Shown here: piece after piece, positions 1 to 9,581 of the stretch
Layout: every line of letters begins with the position of its first letter
Position numbering within the stretch: the stretch's first letter is position 1
Source: Pseudomonadota bacterium
Lineage (GTDB): Bacteria; Myxococcota_A; Bradymonadia; Bradymonadales; GCA-2716585
Reading direction: 5' to 3'
DNA length: 41,512 bases
Assembly (NCBI GenBank): GCA_005804885.1
Contig: SYOX01000426.1
Coordinates: forward strand, 1-41,512
Translations under genes and position numbers: made by a program
Notes under the pieces: generated by a model
What the model was told of the DNA's origin: nothing
Databases searched by the model: none
Seen by the model: the letters and a program-made list of their open reading frames with translations, nothing else

Positions 1-393
1 CCCGGGCGGGAAGATGTCGTGCCAGTATCCAGAGATGATGTTGTTGATGCCGTCGTCGCTCGGGATGGTGCCGCCGCTGCAGCAGCCGTTTTGCCCGCTG
101 CCGGCGCCCAGGAAGATGTAGCCGTTTGAGCTCACCACCGCTGTCGTGAAGCTGGTCCCGAAGTAGCTGAAGGTGAAGCCAAGCGATATCTGGCTGCTGA
201 CCGAATCGTCCGAGAGCGACAGCGTGGAGGAGAAGCCACCCGTGTCGTAGTCGGTCAGGCCCCGCTCCGCGTTGGTGCAGGTCTGCGCCGACACCTCATC
301 CACAAGGAGCGACGAAGCCGCGAGCGCGAGCACCAGAAAGGCGCCAGGAAGAGTCGACCCTCGCCTGATAGAGCTGAACAGGGGTGCGTTCAT
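1..393 (-). CDS. Secreted protein, N-terminal part only (runs off window)
   Basis: The frame is open from an ATG at 393 down to base 1, giving 131 residues with no stop, so the C-terminus lies outside the window. The N-terminus has basic residues (SIRRGS) followed by a hydrophobic run (GAFLVLALAASSLLV) ending near VSAQT, which is a plausible Sec signal peptide. The mature part contains LGFTFSYFGTSF and VVSSNGYIFLG. This pattern of a beta-rich segment followed by SSNGxxxLG recalls nidogen-like and other extracellular beta-sandwich domains of secreted bacterial proteins. It is followed by a Gly/Cys-rich stretch (GQNGCCSGG). The next gene starts on the same strand far upstream and ends 94 nt before this one, so they could be co-transcribed. 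Function is unknown; export is inferred from the signal peptide only. Confidence 0.65.
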   Translation of the reverse strand, partial: MNAPLFSSIRRGSTLPGAFLVLALAASSLLVDEVSAQTCTNAERGLTDYDTGGFSSTLSLSDDSVSSQISLGFTFSYFGTSFTTAVVSSNGYIFLGAGSGQNGCCSGGTIPSDDGINNIISGYWHDIFPPG

Positions 394-487
394 GGGGAAC
401 CTCAAAAGAGTGGTGGTGTCAGGATGGTGTTCAACCACCCTCAATCATAGCCATAGAAGAACGGGAGCGCCAATCCTATCTTGAGGT

Positions 488-3400
488 CTATCGGATTTGG
501 GCCTGGAGCGTGTACCGGTTCTGGACCTGAGCGCTGTTGGTGAAGACCCGGACGCAGTGAGGGCCGGGATCGGTGGTGTCAAACTCGACCAGCTCGCCGT
601 CGTTGATGCTGTAGCTGAAGCCCGCCAGCGTCTCGCCGTCGGGATGGTAGACCTCCATGTCGAGGTTGCCGTTGAAGTGGAAGTGCGACAACTCCACCAC
701 CAGCAGGCGGCCCACCTGACCGCCGACGACGTTGACCGCATACCAGTCCTCGTCAAGGGCCGGGCCGCACACGAAGCCGTTGATGGGCTGACCTTGCGCC
801 AGCGCCAGGGCCTGCGCGCAGTCCTCGTTGGACGGCAGCTCGATGTCCTCGACGCACTGAGTGCGCTCGATCTGGATGTTGACCACGTAGGGGACCTCGT
901 TGGCCCCGAAGGCCGAGCCCACCTCAAGGAACCACTCCCCGCCCTGATCCTCGCGGACGGTGAAGCCGTTGGGGTTGAGCGAGAGGCGGTCGATGTCCGT
1001 GTTCGGCACGCGGACGAGGAAGTCGCGCTCGTCGCGCTCGCCGCCCGGCCCGAAGAGCGTCACGGGCAACTGAGGCGCCCCGTCAAGCAGGCTGTGATCG
1101 TAGATCAGCGTCACGTTGACGATGTCGCCCGGCAAGAGCAACACCTTGTACCAGTCCTGCTCGGCGTCCACCTGGCAGATCCCCGCAAAACTCTGGCCCG
1201 CGCCGAGCAATGCCGCAGCCTCAATGGCGTCGTTGTTCTCGAAGGCGTCCGGCGCGCAGCCCGTGTCGTTGACCAGCAGCCGCAGGTTGTAAGGCACCCC
1301 CCGGCCCTCGCCGACAGGCCGGCTCGACAACACCCGCACGAAGTATGCGCCCGGGTCCCCGAGCGCCACCGTCGAGGCGACCTTGACCGAGCCCGTACCG
1401 CGGGCCTGGGCCATCCGCGTCACCCCGTTGGGGTGATAGATCTCGATCTCGAGCGGGATCGCGCCCTCGTCCTGGGTCAGCACCGCGTGGAGCCTGTCGC
1501 CGAACTGCTCGACCGTCACCTTGACCCAGTCCTCGTCCCCCGCGCACATGGCCGCGTCGAGCTTGAGCGGGACGCCGCGCACGTTGGGCAGCAGCTTGGC
1601 CTGGACGGTGTTGTTGTTGGGCTCCAGCGAGCGGCCCTCGAAGAAATCCTCGCCGCAGGCGGGCTCTTGCCGCGTCAAGGTCAGCGCGTAGGGCGCCGTG
1701 TCCGTGTCGAGCGCCGCCCTGACCCGGACCACGAAGGCCCCGTCGAAGGGCGCCGTGAAGGTGACAAGCTGCCGCCCCCCGTCCTCGACGGTCTCGGCCT
1801 CCACCGTCTGGCAGTCGCCGCGCAGCACCTCGGCCAGCATCGGGCCGTCCGACAGCACCTCGACCTCAAGCCGATCGCCCTGGGCCAGCTCCACCGCCAC
1901 GTGATCCCGATCCCCCCCGAGGCAGATCTGAGTCCCGTCCCCGAAGGGCTGCGCGCTCACCCTGTACTCCAGCACCTGCACGTCGGCCACGGCGTCCTGA
2001 CACACGTCGTTGCCGTCGCCGTCCTCCCGACACCCCTGCACGCACACCCTCCGATCGTCCAGGCAGATCGATCCCTGCTCGCAGCCCGCGTCGTTGCGGC
2101 ACCCCACGACGCACTCGACGCCGTCGCGGCAGTACTCATCGTTGGCGCAATCCACATCTCCCCCGCACCCTTGGCTCTGGCAAGTGCGCGATCTCGTATC
2201 GCAGACCTTCCCAGGGTCGCATCGCCCGACCCGACAGCCCGGCTCACACTGGCCGCTCGCCTGGCCGAACTCGATGTCGCAATAGAAGGGCGCCGGGCAG
2301 GTCGTGTCGGCGCGACACCCCGTGCCACACAGGCCGTCGAGGCAGATCTCGCCCTGGCCGCACGTGTCGTCGCTGCGGCAAGGCGGCGGCGCACACGCGT
2401 GGTCGTCCTGGTCGCAGATCTGGCCGATCGGGCATTCCTGGTTGTCGCGGCAGCCCTCGGCGCAAGCGCCCAGGCGGGTGTCACAGAAGAAGCCCTCCGC
2501 GCAGTCCGTGTTCTCCCCGCAGGGCGTCGCCACGCACCGCTGGCGGCTGATCCCGTCGCCGATCGCGATGTTGACGCAGCTCTGACCCTGCGCGCACTCG
2601 CTGTCCTGGCGACACCCCGTCACGCAGGCGCTCTCGTCCTGGTCGCAATACAGGCCCAGGCGGCAGTCACCGTCGGCGCGGCAGCCCGTCGAGCAGAAGA
2701 GCTCCTCGTTGCAGACCTGACCCTCCAGGCAGTCGCCGTCCTGCCTGCACCCCTCCTGGCAGAAGAAGGGCTCGCAGATCCGACCCTCGCCGCAATCCTG
2801 GTCCCCGAAGCACATGTCCCCGTTGACGCACTGGCGCGAGTCCTCGTCGCAAATCTGGAACTCCGGGCACTGCCGCTGTCGACAGCCGATCCCGCAGACC
2901 CCCTGGTTGCCGCCGTTCAGATCGCAGAACTGGTCGACGGGGCAGCCCTCGTCGCTCCGACAGCCCGGCGTGCACTGGCGGGTCCCGTCGTCGCAGATCT
3001 GTCCGCCTCCGCACTCCTCATCCCCGCGGCAGCCCTCCGTACAGACCCCGTCGCAGTAGAAGCCCTCGGGGCACTGGCCGTCTCCCTGGCACGGCTCCGG
3101 GACGCAGACGCGATCGGCGATCTCGCAGATCTGCCCCAGCGGGCAGCGCCCCGGCTGACAGCCCGGGGTGCACGCCAGCGCGTCCAGATCGCAGAACTGA
3201 TCGCCGAAGCAGCTCCCGTCGTCCCGACAACCCGTCCGGCAGCCGCCCTCGATGCAGATCTTCGAGTTCGTGCACTGGTCGTCGCGGGTGCAGCCAAACC
3301 CGCAAAACCCATCGTTGCACAAGGTCAGGTTGGGGCAATGATCATCGCGGACGCAGGGTCGCGGCACGCAGGCGTTCTCCACGCACGACTCCAGCAGCTC

Positions 3401-5233
3401 GCACTCGATGCTGTCTCGGCAGCCCGGCACGCACTGGGTGCCGATGCAGATGTCGTCTCCAGGGCAATCGACGTCCTGGCGGCACCCCGCCACGCACACG
3501 GCCCCCTCCACATCGCAGAAGCTCCCCTGCTGGCAGTCCCCGTCACCGCGGCAACCCCCCACGCACTGAGCCTCCCGGCAGACCTGGAGCGGCGGGCAGC
3601 CCTCGTTGTCTCGGCATCCGTCCACGCAGGTCTCTTCCTCGCACAGCCGCAAGAGGCCGCACTGCGCGTCGAGCCTGCACCCGATCACGCAGACCTCACC
3701 CCGACAGATCTCGCCGAGGCCGCAGCCCTCGTCCCCCCGACAGCCCGCCGCGCAGGCTCCCCCGACGCAGATCTGGCCGGGCTGACACTCGCCATCACCC
3801 TCACACGGGATGACATCGCAGGCCCTCGTCTCGACATTACAGACCTCCCCCTGCTCACAGTCGCCCAGCCGGCAGCCCACCTCGCACGCGCCGGTCAACT
3901 GCCCCTCTCCGATGTCGCAGAAGGACCCCGGCGCGCAGCCCGCGTCATTGCGGCAACCCTGCGCGCAAATGTCCTCCAGGCAGATCTGGCCCTGGGCGCA
4001 CCCGCCGTCGTTCCGACACCCCGCGCCGCACAGCCTGTCGAGGCAGATCTGCCCCGGATCGCAGATCAGGTCGTCGCGGCAACCGCTCACACAAGCCAGC
4101 GCGACGCAGACCTGCACGTCGGGGCAGTCGCCGTCCACCCGGCACCCGGCCTGACATTCGCTCCCTTCGCAGATCTCGTCCTCGCCACACTGCGCGTCTC
4201 GACGGCAGCCGGCCACGCAGACCTCCCCTTCGCAGATCTCGCCCTCGGCGCAGGCCCCGTCGTCGCGGCAGCCCGCCACACAGACATCCCCTTCGCAAAT
4301 CTCGCCGAGGCCGCAGCCCCCATCGTCGCGGCAGCCGGCCACGCAGGCCTCATTTTCGCAGATCTCGCCCTCGTCGCAGCCCCCGTCGTTGCGACAGCCG
4401 ACCACGCAGACATCCCCTTCGCAGATCTCGCCCTCGGCGCAGGCCCCGTCGTCGAGACAGCCGACCACGCAGGCGTTCTCCAGGCAGCTCTCACCCTCGG
4501 GGCAGCCCTTGTCGTCGCGACAGCCCTCCTCGCACCGATCGTCCTGGCAGATGAAGCCCGGATCGCAGTCCCCGTCCTCGGCGCAGCCCTGGACCACGCA
4601 TTGCAACTCCTCACAGATCTGGCCCTCGGGACAGTCCCGGTCGCGGCGGCAGCCCGCCGTGCACACCTCCGCCTCACAGATGAAGCCGTCCTCGCACTCG
4701 GTGTCGTTCAGGCAGGGCGGCACGACGCAGGCGTTGTCGACGCAGGCCAGGCCATCCTCGCATTGCTCGTCCAGGCGACAGCCGGCCACGCACGCCAGCT
4801 CCAGGCAGATCTCGCCCTCGGCGCAGCCCCCGTCGTTGCGACAGCCGGCCACGCAGGCCTCCTCCAGGCAGATCTCGCCCGCGCCGCAGTCGTTGTCGAT
4901 CCGGCAGGTGCCGCTGACGCACTGGCCCTCGACGCACTCCTGGCCCTCCTGGCACCCGGCGTCGTCGCGGCAGCCGACGACGCACTCGCCGGCCTGACAG
5001 ATCTCGCCCTGGTCGCACTCCCCGTCCGCCTCGCAACCCTCGTCGCCCGTGTCCTCGTCCACGACAGGCACGTCGGGCTCAGGGCCGCCGATGCAGGTGC
5101 CGAACTGGCACTCATCGATCGGGCAGGCCCCGCCGCACGGGACGTCCACCGGGACAGGGCCGGGAGGGTCGCTGCATGCGGACATCGCGCCGATGACAAA
5201 GAGCGTCAGCAGGAGGTGAGCGATCAATCTCAT
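488..5233 (-). CDS. Giant lipoprotein: about 45 Dickkopf-like Cys-rich repeats plus PPC-like domains
   Basis: The 1581-residue product starts at ATG 5233, preceded by a GAGG-type ribosome site. An upstream in-frame ATG at 5326 exists but would bury the signal peptide. The N-terminus MRLIAHLLLTLFVIGAMSAC ends in a lipobox. From about residue 45 to 1075 there are roughly 45 tandem units of 20-26 residues with the pattern CRxDxxCxxGxxCxxxxCVxG, each with four Cys. These resemble the Dickkopf-type Cys-rich modules common in large myxobacterial surface proteins. Residues from about 1085 to the end carry up to four beta-rich segments with EPNN, GDEDWVKV, EQDWYKV and DEDWYAV signatures, like pre-peptidase C-terminal (PPC) domains. 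It is probably an outer-surface adhesin or structural protein; ligand and role are unknown. Repeat units range from near-identical to diverged, so the array expanded by duplication. Confidence 0.88.
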   Translation of the reverse strand: MRLIAHLLLTLFVIGAMSACSDPPGPVPVDVPCGGACPIDECQFGTCIGGPEPDVPVVDEDTGDEGCEADGECDQGEICQAGECVVGCRDDAGCQEGQECVEGQCVSGTCRIDNDCGAGEICLEEACVAGCRNDGGCAEGEICLELACVAGCRLDEQCEDGLACVDNACVVPPCLNDTECEDGFICEAEVCTAGCRRDRDCPEGQICEELQCVVQGCAEDGDCDPGFICQDDRCEEGCRDDKGCPEGESCLENACVVGCLDDGACAEGEICEGDVCVVGCRNDGGCDEGEICENEACVAGCRDDGGCGLGEICEGDVCVAGCRDDGACAEGEICEGEVCVAGCRRDAQCGEDEICEGSECQAGCRVDGDCPDVQVCVALACVSGCRDDLICDPGQICLDRLCGAGCRNDGGCAQGQICLEDICAQGCRNDAGCAPGSFCDIGEGQLTGACEVGCRLGDCEQGEVCNVETRACDVIPCEGDGECQPGQICVGGACAAGCRGDEGCGLGEICRGEVCVIGCRLDAQCGLLRLCEEETCVDGCRDNEGCPPLQVCREAQCVGGCRGDGDCQQGSFCDVEGAVCVAGCRQDVDCPGDDICIGTQCVPGCRDSIECELLESCVENACVPRPCVRDDHCPNLTLCNDGFCGFGCTRDDQCTNSKICIEGGCRTGCRDDGSCFGDQFCDLDALACTPGCQPGRCPLGQICEIADRVCVPEPCQGDGQCPEGFYCDGVCTEGCRGDEECGGGQICDDGTRQCTPGCRSDEGCPVDQFCDLNGGNQGVCGIGCRQRQCPEFQICDEDSRQCVNGDMCFGDQDCGEGRICEPFFCQEGCRQDGDCLEGQVCNEELFCSTGCRADGDCRLGLYCDQDESACVTGCRQDSECAQGQSCVNIAIGDGISRQRCVATPCGENTDCAEGFFCDTRLGACAEGCRDNQECPIGQICDQDDHACAPPPCRSDDTCGQGEICLDGLCGTGCRADTTCPAPFYCDIEFGQASGQCEPGCRVGRCDPGKVCDTRSRTCQSQGCGGDVDCANDEYCRDGVECVVGCRNDAGCEQGSICLDDRRVCVQGCREDGDGNDVCQDAVADVQVLEYRVSAQPFGDGTQICLGGDRDHVAVELAQGDRLEVEVLSDGPMLAEVLRGDCQTVEAETVEDGGRQLVTFTAPFDGAFVVRVRAALDTDTAPYALTLTRQEPACGEDFFEGRSLEPNNNTVQAKLLPNVRGVPLKLDAAMCAGDEDWVKVTVEQFGDRLHAVLTQDEGAIPLEIEIYHPNGVTRMAQARGTGSVKVASTVALGDPGAYFVRVLSSRPVGEGRGVPYNLRLLVNDTGCAPDAFENNDAIEAAALLGAGQSFAGICQVDAEQDWYKVLLLPGDIVNVTLIYDHSLLDGAPQLPVTLFGPGGERDERDFLVRVPNTDIDRLSLNPNGFTVREDQGGEWFLEVGSAFGANEVPYVVNIQIERTQCVEDIELPSNEDCAQALALAQGQPINGFVCGPALDEDWYAVNVVGGQVGRLLVVELSHFHFNGNLDMEVYHPDGETLAGFSYSINDGELVEFDTTDPGPHCVRVFTNSAQVQNRYTLQAQIR

Positions 5234-5601
5234 CCGTTTGCCTCGTCGTTCCAGCGAGCCGCGCTCGTCAAGTCGCAGTTCGTGCTGCTGGAGGGTGATG
5301 GGGTTGAACAAGGATCTTGAAGCCACCTCCCAGTATAGGAGTCCAGCGGTGGTAAATCAAAACCAACCGGACGATCGCGCGACAAAGTCGCCGCCAGCGC
5401 GGGGGACGAGGCGGAACGCCGCCGCTGGAAGTGAAGGTGACGCCAAAGTCGCCGCCAGCGCGGGGACCGAGGGTTCAGTGAGGCGCCCTGGTCGTCGGCG
5501 CTGTTGACAATCGGGGGGGGGATGGGGTTGTGGTGTCCCTGCGCCTGGACTGCGCCCGGCGCGCGGTGATCGAGGGGTCGGCAAGAGGAGGTGAGGGGTT
5601 C
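5234..5601. other. Divergent intergenic region with a 21-bp direct repeat
   Basis: These 368 bases separate the divergent Cys-repeat lipoprotein and the sulfotransferase operon, so promoters for both should lie here. An exact 21-bp sequence beginning AAAGTCGCCGCCAGC occurs at 5384-5404 and again at 5445-5465, a 61-bp period. Between the copies is a GC-rich inverted segment (GGCGG aac GCCGCC). No convincing -35/-10 pair was found. A strong ribosome site (AGGAGGTGAGG, 5586-5596) marks the right-hand gene start. Confidence 0.5.
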
Positions 5602-6876
5602 ATGACGCGCGGTCTGACGGACGACGCGACCCAGCAGGGCGATCCGCTCGTGGCTCCGGCGCTGGACTTCGACGCGATGGCGAGGTGGCCCTTGGGAGGC
5701 GAGGGTGACGCGGGGGCAGGGGAGAGGGGCGAGGTGGGCAGGGCGAGCGTGTGGCGGCTGCTGCGGGCGGCGCGGGCGCTGGAGCCTGGGCGTCGGCCGG
5801 GGGTGGCCTATCAGATGGCCTTCGTGGCGCTCTTTGCGCTGATCCGGGCGACGATCTGGGCGCTCCAGGGGCTCGACGCGCTCCTCTACCCGCGGCTGCG
5901 CGACCAGCCCGTCGAAGAGCCGCTCTTCATCATCGCCAACCCGCGCAGCGGGACGACCTTCCTGCACGGCCTGCTGGCGCTGGACGAGGAGCGCTTCACC
6001 CACCACCGCTTCTACCAGACGGTCATCCCGAGCGTGCTGACCTACAGGGCCGGGGCGCTGGCCGAGCGGCTCGACCGGCGGCTCGGGGGCCGCCTGGGCG
6101 GCCTGATGGGCTGGGCAGACCGCACCTTCCTGTCCTTCTGGGACGGCATCCACCCGATGTCCTTTGGCAAGGCCGAGGAGGATGAGGCGCTCTTCGTCTA
6201 CCAGCGCGCCAGCCTCAGCGTCTGCCTGCTGCTGCCGGTCTTCGAGGCGCTGCGGCCCGTCGAGCTGCTCGACCGCCTGCCCCCGGATGAGCGCCGCGCG
6301 GTCATGGGCTTCTACCGCAAGTGCCTCCAGGGCCACCTCTTCGCCGTCGGCGGCGGCCGGCGCTTCCTGGGCAAGAACGTCCTCGACAGCGGCCGCGTCC
6401 ACGCCCTGCGCGAGGCCTTCCCCGACGCGCGCTTCGTCCACCTCATCCGACACCCCTACGAGGCGATCCCCTCCTTCATCAGCATGTTCTCGGCCCCATG
6501 GCGGCACCACACGCCGACCATCGCCGAGCGCTCGCCCGAGTGCCGCCAGCTGGCCCGGATCGCCGTCACCCTCTACAGGCACCTCTACGAGTCGCGCGCA
6601 GCTTTGCCCGCCGACGACTTCATCGACATCCGCTACACGGACCTCATCGCCGACCCGAAGGCCACGGTGCTGGGCATCTACGAGGCCTTTGACCTCACGC
6701 CGGGGCCGGACTTCCTCAAGGCCCTCGACGAGGCCACGAGCAGCGCCCGCGCCTTCCGCAGCGTCCACACCTACTCGCTGGAGCAATACGGCCTGACCCG
6801 ACAGGAGATCCACGCGGCGCTCTCGGACATCTTCGACGCCTACGGCTTTGACCCCGCCGGCGCCGACCTTGGCTGA
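5602..6876 (+). CDS. Sulfotransferase family protein (PAPS-dependent type)
   Basis: The 424-residue product starts at ATG 5602 behind AGGAGG; an upstream in-frame start at 5530 lacks a site. Residues 113-123 read NPRSGTTFLHG, the 5'-phosphosulfate-binding loop of PAPS sulfotransferases. Residues 281-289 read LIRHPYEAI, matching the 3'-phosphate-binding region (R-x-P-x-D/E type). The C-terminal DIRYTDLIADPKATVLGIY matches the Sulfotransfer_3-like branch. Residues 60-85 are hydrophobic and may attach it to the membrane. The family moves sulfate from PAPS to a hydroxyl or amine on a lipid, sugar or peptide; the acceptor cannot be read from the sequence. The gene overlaps a downstream RND transporter by 29 nt or less, so the two are very likely translationally coupled. 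A sulfated lipid substrate exported by the partner is an inference. Confidence 0.88.
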   Translation: MTRGLTDDATQQGDPLVAPALDFDAMARWPLGGEGDAGAGERGEVGRASVWRLLRAARALEPGRRPGVAYQMAFVALFALIRATIWALQGLDALLYPRLRDQPVEEPLFIIANPRSGTTFLHGLLALDEERFTHHRFYQTVIPSVLTYRAGALAERLDRRLGGRLGGLMGWADRTFLSFWDGIHPMSFGKAEEDEALFVYQRASLSVCLLLPVFEALRPVELLDRLPPDERRAVMGFYRKCLQGHLFAVGGGRRFLGKNVLDSGRVHALREAFPDARFVHLIRHPYEAIPSFISMFSAPWRHHTPTIAERSPECRQLARIAVTLYRHLYESRAALPADDFIDIRYTDLIADPKATVLGIYEAFDLTPGPDFLKALDEATSSARAFRSVHTYSLEQYGLTRQEIHAALSDIFDAYGFDPAGADLG

Positions 6877-9406
6877 GCCCCTCCTCGATCGCCTCGCCGG
6901 CGGCCTCCTGAGGCGACGCGGGCTGGCGCTGGCCGGGTTGATCGGCCTCGTCGTCGCCACGTCCCTTCACATCCCATCCCTCAAGGCCGACTTCACCCCC
7001 TCGGCCCTCTTCGCCCGCTTTGACGACCAGGAGGCAGTCGCGGCCGACTTCCAGGCCGACTTCGGCAACACCGACAGCGCCCTGCTCGTCCTCGTCCAGT
7101 CGCCCGCCCCCCTGTCTGCCACCTCGCTTCAGTATGTCCATGATCTATCAAGGGATCTTCAAGCCCGCGGCGAACTCTTCGCCAGCGTCCAGAGCGTCAC
7201 CCTCACCCCTGTCCCTCGCCGGACCCCCGGGGCCGGCCAGGGCGTCGATCTGTCCAGGCTGGACCCGAAGGCGGCGGCCCTCGTCGGGATGAACCCGGCG
7301 CTGCTGGCGATGATGGCCGCCGCGCCTCGGGGCAAGGGCGACGTGTCGCGCCAGCGCCTCATGATCGAGGTGGCCACCGGCAACGCGCGCCTCGACCCCA
7401 TGGTCGCCGGCGACGTGGTCACGGACCAGGAGGCCGCCCACATCGCCCAGGTGCTCCCCTCGGCCCGGCTGCTGCGGCGCCGCCTCGTCGGCGAGAGGCT
7501 CGGCGTCCTGGCCATCGCGCTGGTGCTGCGCCGGGAGATCCAGCGCAACGACGAGGTCTCGGCGGCGGTGCGCTCCATCGAGGCGCTGCTGGCCTCCCGA
7601 CCCCCTCCCCAGGGCGTCGGGGTGGAGCTGGCGGGCCTGCCCTTCGTGCGGCACCAGGTCGTCTCCAAGATGCGCTCGGACCAGAGCGTGCTGCTGCCGG
7701 CCTCCATCCTGGTCTGCCTGCTGATCATGGCGCTCTCCTTTCGCTGGTGGCCGGCCCTGACGCTGCCCCTCGGCGTGGTGATCGCCTCGGCGCTGCTGCT
7801 CGTCGGGGGCATGGCCCTCTTCGGCGAGCCCTTCAACATCATCAACAACATCGCGCCCTTGCTGATCATCATCATCGGCCTGTCGGACTCCATCCACCTC
7901 ATCCACCGCTACGGCGAGTCGCTGGCCCAGGGCATGGGCCAACAGCAGGCCGTGCGCCACACGCTCGCGGCCATGGCCGTGGCCTGCTTCCTGACCTCGT
8001 GGACGACGGCGGTGGGCTTCCTCTCGCTGGCCGTCTCCAGGACCGAGATCCTGGGCCGCTTCGGGATCGTCGCCGGGATCGGGGTGATGGTCGTCTTCGT
8101 CGTCACGATCGTGGCCCTGCCCCTCGGGCTGTCCTTCTTCAAGGCCCCGGACCCCGCCCGGCTCTCGCCTCGGGAGGGGCGCCTGGAGCGCGCGATCGGG
8201 CGCCTCACCCTGTGGCTGCTGCGCCACCGCTGGCCCGTGCTGGCGGCCTCGGCGCTCATCGCCGCGGCCTCGATCTGGGGCGCGAGCACGCTCAAGGTGG
8301 ACAACGCCGTCCTCGATCAGTTCGACGAGGACGACCCCGTCGCCACCACCGCGCGCCTGCTGGAGCGCGAGTTCGGCGGCGTCCGGCCGCTGGAGCTGCG
8401 GCTGGTCGCCGCGCCCGGGCGCTTCAACGATCCGGCGACCCTGGAGGCCGTCGAGCGCCTCCAGGGCTGGATCGCCCAGCAGCCCGGCGCGCTGGCCACC
8501 ACCTCCTACGTCGACTTCCTGCGCGAGCTCTGGTTCGTCACCACCGGCGACCCCTCCGTCCGCACCGACCCCTTCGAGGCGCGGGCCAGAGTCCAGGCCC
8601 TCTCAGGCATCCTGTCCCAAGGCCAGCGAGACCCGATGGCCCCCTGGGTGACCCCGGACCGCAGCAGGGCCCGGATCAGCGTCCAGCTGGAAGACGTCGG
8701 CGCCCAGGCCACCATCGCCCTGTGCGAGCGGCTGCGCGAGAGGGCCGCCGCCGAGCTCGGCCCGCTGGGCGGGATCGAGGTCCAGCTGACCGGGGACGCC
8801 TACATCGGCTCCCAGGGCCTCGACCTCGTCATCCGCGACCTGCTCGCCAGCCTCATGACCGCCCTGCTGGTGATCTTCGTCTTCATGACCCTCTTGCTGC
8901 GCAGCGTCCGCCTCGGCTTGCTCAGCGTCCCGCCCAACGTCGTCCCCCTGGCCGTGACGATGAGCTACATGGTCGCCCGCCAGATCCCCCTCAACGCCGC
9001 CACCGTCATCATCTTCTCCATCAGCGTCGGGCTGGCCGTCGACGGCACCATCCACATGATCGCGCGCTTCCGCGAGGAGCTCGGGGAGGGCCGCGCCGAT
9101 GAGCGCGACAGCGGCGATGGCGTCGACGAGCCTCGCATCGACGATCCTGGCGTTGACGATCCCGACGTCGACGATCCCGTCGACAGAGCGATCGTCCGCT
9201 CGGCCCAGGGCACCGGCAAGGCGATCATCCTGACCTGCCTGTCGCTGGTGCTCGGCTTCGGCGTGCTGCTCCTGAGCGCCTTCCCCCCCGTGCGCCGCTT
9301 CGGCGAGCTCATCGCCGTGACCGTCGTCGGCTGCCTGCTGGCCACGATCATCGTCCTGCCTCCGCTGCTCAAGATCGGCACGCCGGCTCGCCGACCGCCG
9401 CGATGA
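6848..9406 (+). CDS. RND/MMPL-superfamily transporter, 12 TM
   Basis: The 852-residue protein has the duplicated RND plan. A first TM helix lies at about 27-45, followed by a periplasmic domain to about 275 and a five-helix bundle at about 278-430. The second half repeats this from about 462, with helices from about 660 to 850. Signature GLSDSIHLIHRYGESL after TM4 and its counterpart GLAVDGTIHMIARFREE in the second half match the COG1033-type exporters that move lipids and hopanoids. Starts are ambiguous: TTG 6848 (used here) or TTG 6869, which overlaps the sulfotransferase stop. Neither has a good ribosome site, consistent with coupling. Residues about 749-781 hold an acidic, repetitive insertion (IDDPGVDDPDVDDPVD) in the cytoplasmic loop after TM10, absent from the equivalent loop of the first half. 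No outer-membrane or adaptor partner is nearby. Confidence 0.85.
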   Translation: MTPPAPTLAEPLLDRLAGGLLRRRGLALAGLIGLVVATSLHIPSLKADFTPSALFARFDDQEAVAADFQADFGNTDSALLVLVQSPAPLSATSLQYVHDLSRDLQARGELFASVQSVTLTPVPRRTPGAGQGVDLSRLDPKAAALVGMNPALLAMMAAAPRGKGDVSRQRLMIEVATGNARLDPMVAGDVVTDQEAAHIAQVLPSARLLRRRLVGERLGVLAIALVLRREIQRNDEVSAAVRSIEALLASRPPPQGVGVELAGLPFVRHQVVSKMRSDQSVLLPASILVCLLIMALSFRWWPALTLPLGVVIASALLLVGGMALFGEPFNIINNIAPLLIIIIGLSDSIHLIHRYGESLAQGMGQQQAVRHTLAAMAVACFLTSWTTAVGFLSLAVSRTEILGRFGIVAGIGVMVVFVVTIVALPLGLSFFKAPDPARLSPREGRLERAIGRLTLWLLRHRWPVLAASALIAAASIWGASTLKVDNAVLDQFDEDDPVATTARLLEREFGGVRPLELRLVAAPGRFNDPATLEAVERLQGWIAQQPGALATTSYVDFLRELWFVTTGDPSVRTDPFEARARVQALSGILSQGQRDPMAPWVTPDRSRARISVQLEDVGAQATIALCERLRERAAAELGPLGGIEVQLTGDAYIGSQGLDLVIRDLLASLMTALLVIFVFMTLLLRSVRLGLLSVPPNVVPLAVTMSYMVARQIPLNAATVIIFSISVGLAVDGTIHMIARFREELGEGRADERDSGDGVDEPRIDDPGVDDPDVDDPVDRAIVRSAQGTGKAIILTCLSLVLGFGVLLLSAFPPVRRFGELIAVTVVGCLLATIIVLPPLLKIGTPARRPPR

Positions 9407-9581
9407 ATTCGCCGCGTTGATCTCTATCTATGCGTCGATCATGCTGATTTGCGATCTCAGTGCGCTCGTCGAGGTGGGCGCGGGCAGGGGCAGGGGAGAG
9501 AGCCTGCGTCGGGCGGGGCCGTAGGGGCTCGCCCTTTGTCGGCGGGCTCGCACACCGAGGAGTCAGGGGAGAGGGCGCAGG

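Noticed and set aside
488..5233. CRISPR-like regular repeats in the Cys-rich gene.
   Set aside because: The period follows codons (60-78 nt), units are diverged and translate to Cys modules; no constant repeat with unique spacers and no cas genes.
497..5320. A 1607-codon open frame on the plus strand opposite the Cys-repeat lipoprotein gene.
   Set aside because: It is in the codon-aligned antisense register, where stops appear only opposite TTA, CTA or TCA sense codons, which are very rare in this high-GC genome. Its product is a low-complexity Ala/Leu/Val string with no domain or signal, while the minus strand has a lipobox, Cys modules and PPC-like domains.
5230..6960. A 576-codon minus-strand frame across the sulfotransferase gene.
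   Set aside because: It is a shadow of a gene with clear PAPS-binding motifs; its product is Arg/Glu/Gln-rich without recognisable motifs.
9407..9581. A possible small plus-strand gene starting near 9449.
   Set aside because: The product is an Arg/Gly-rich string that runs opposite the UPF0462-like gene, without ribosome site or motif.
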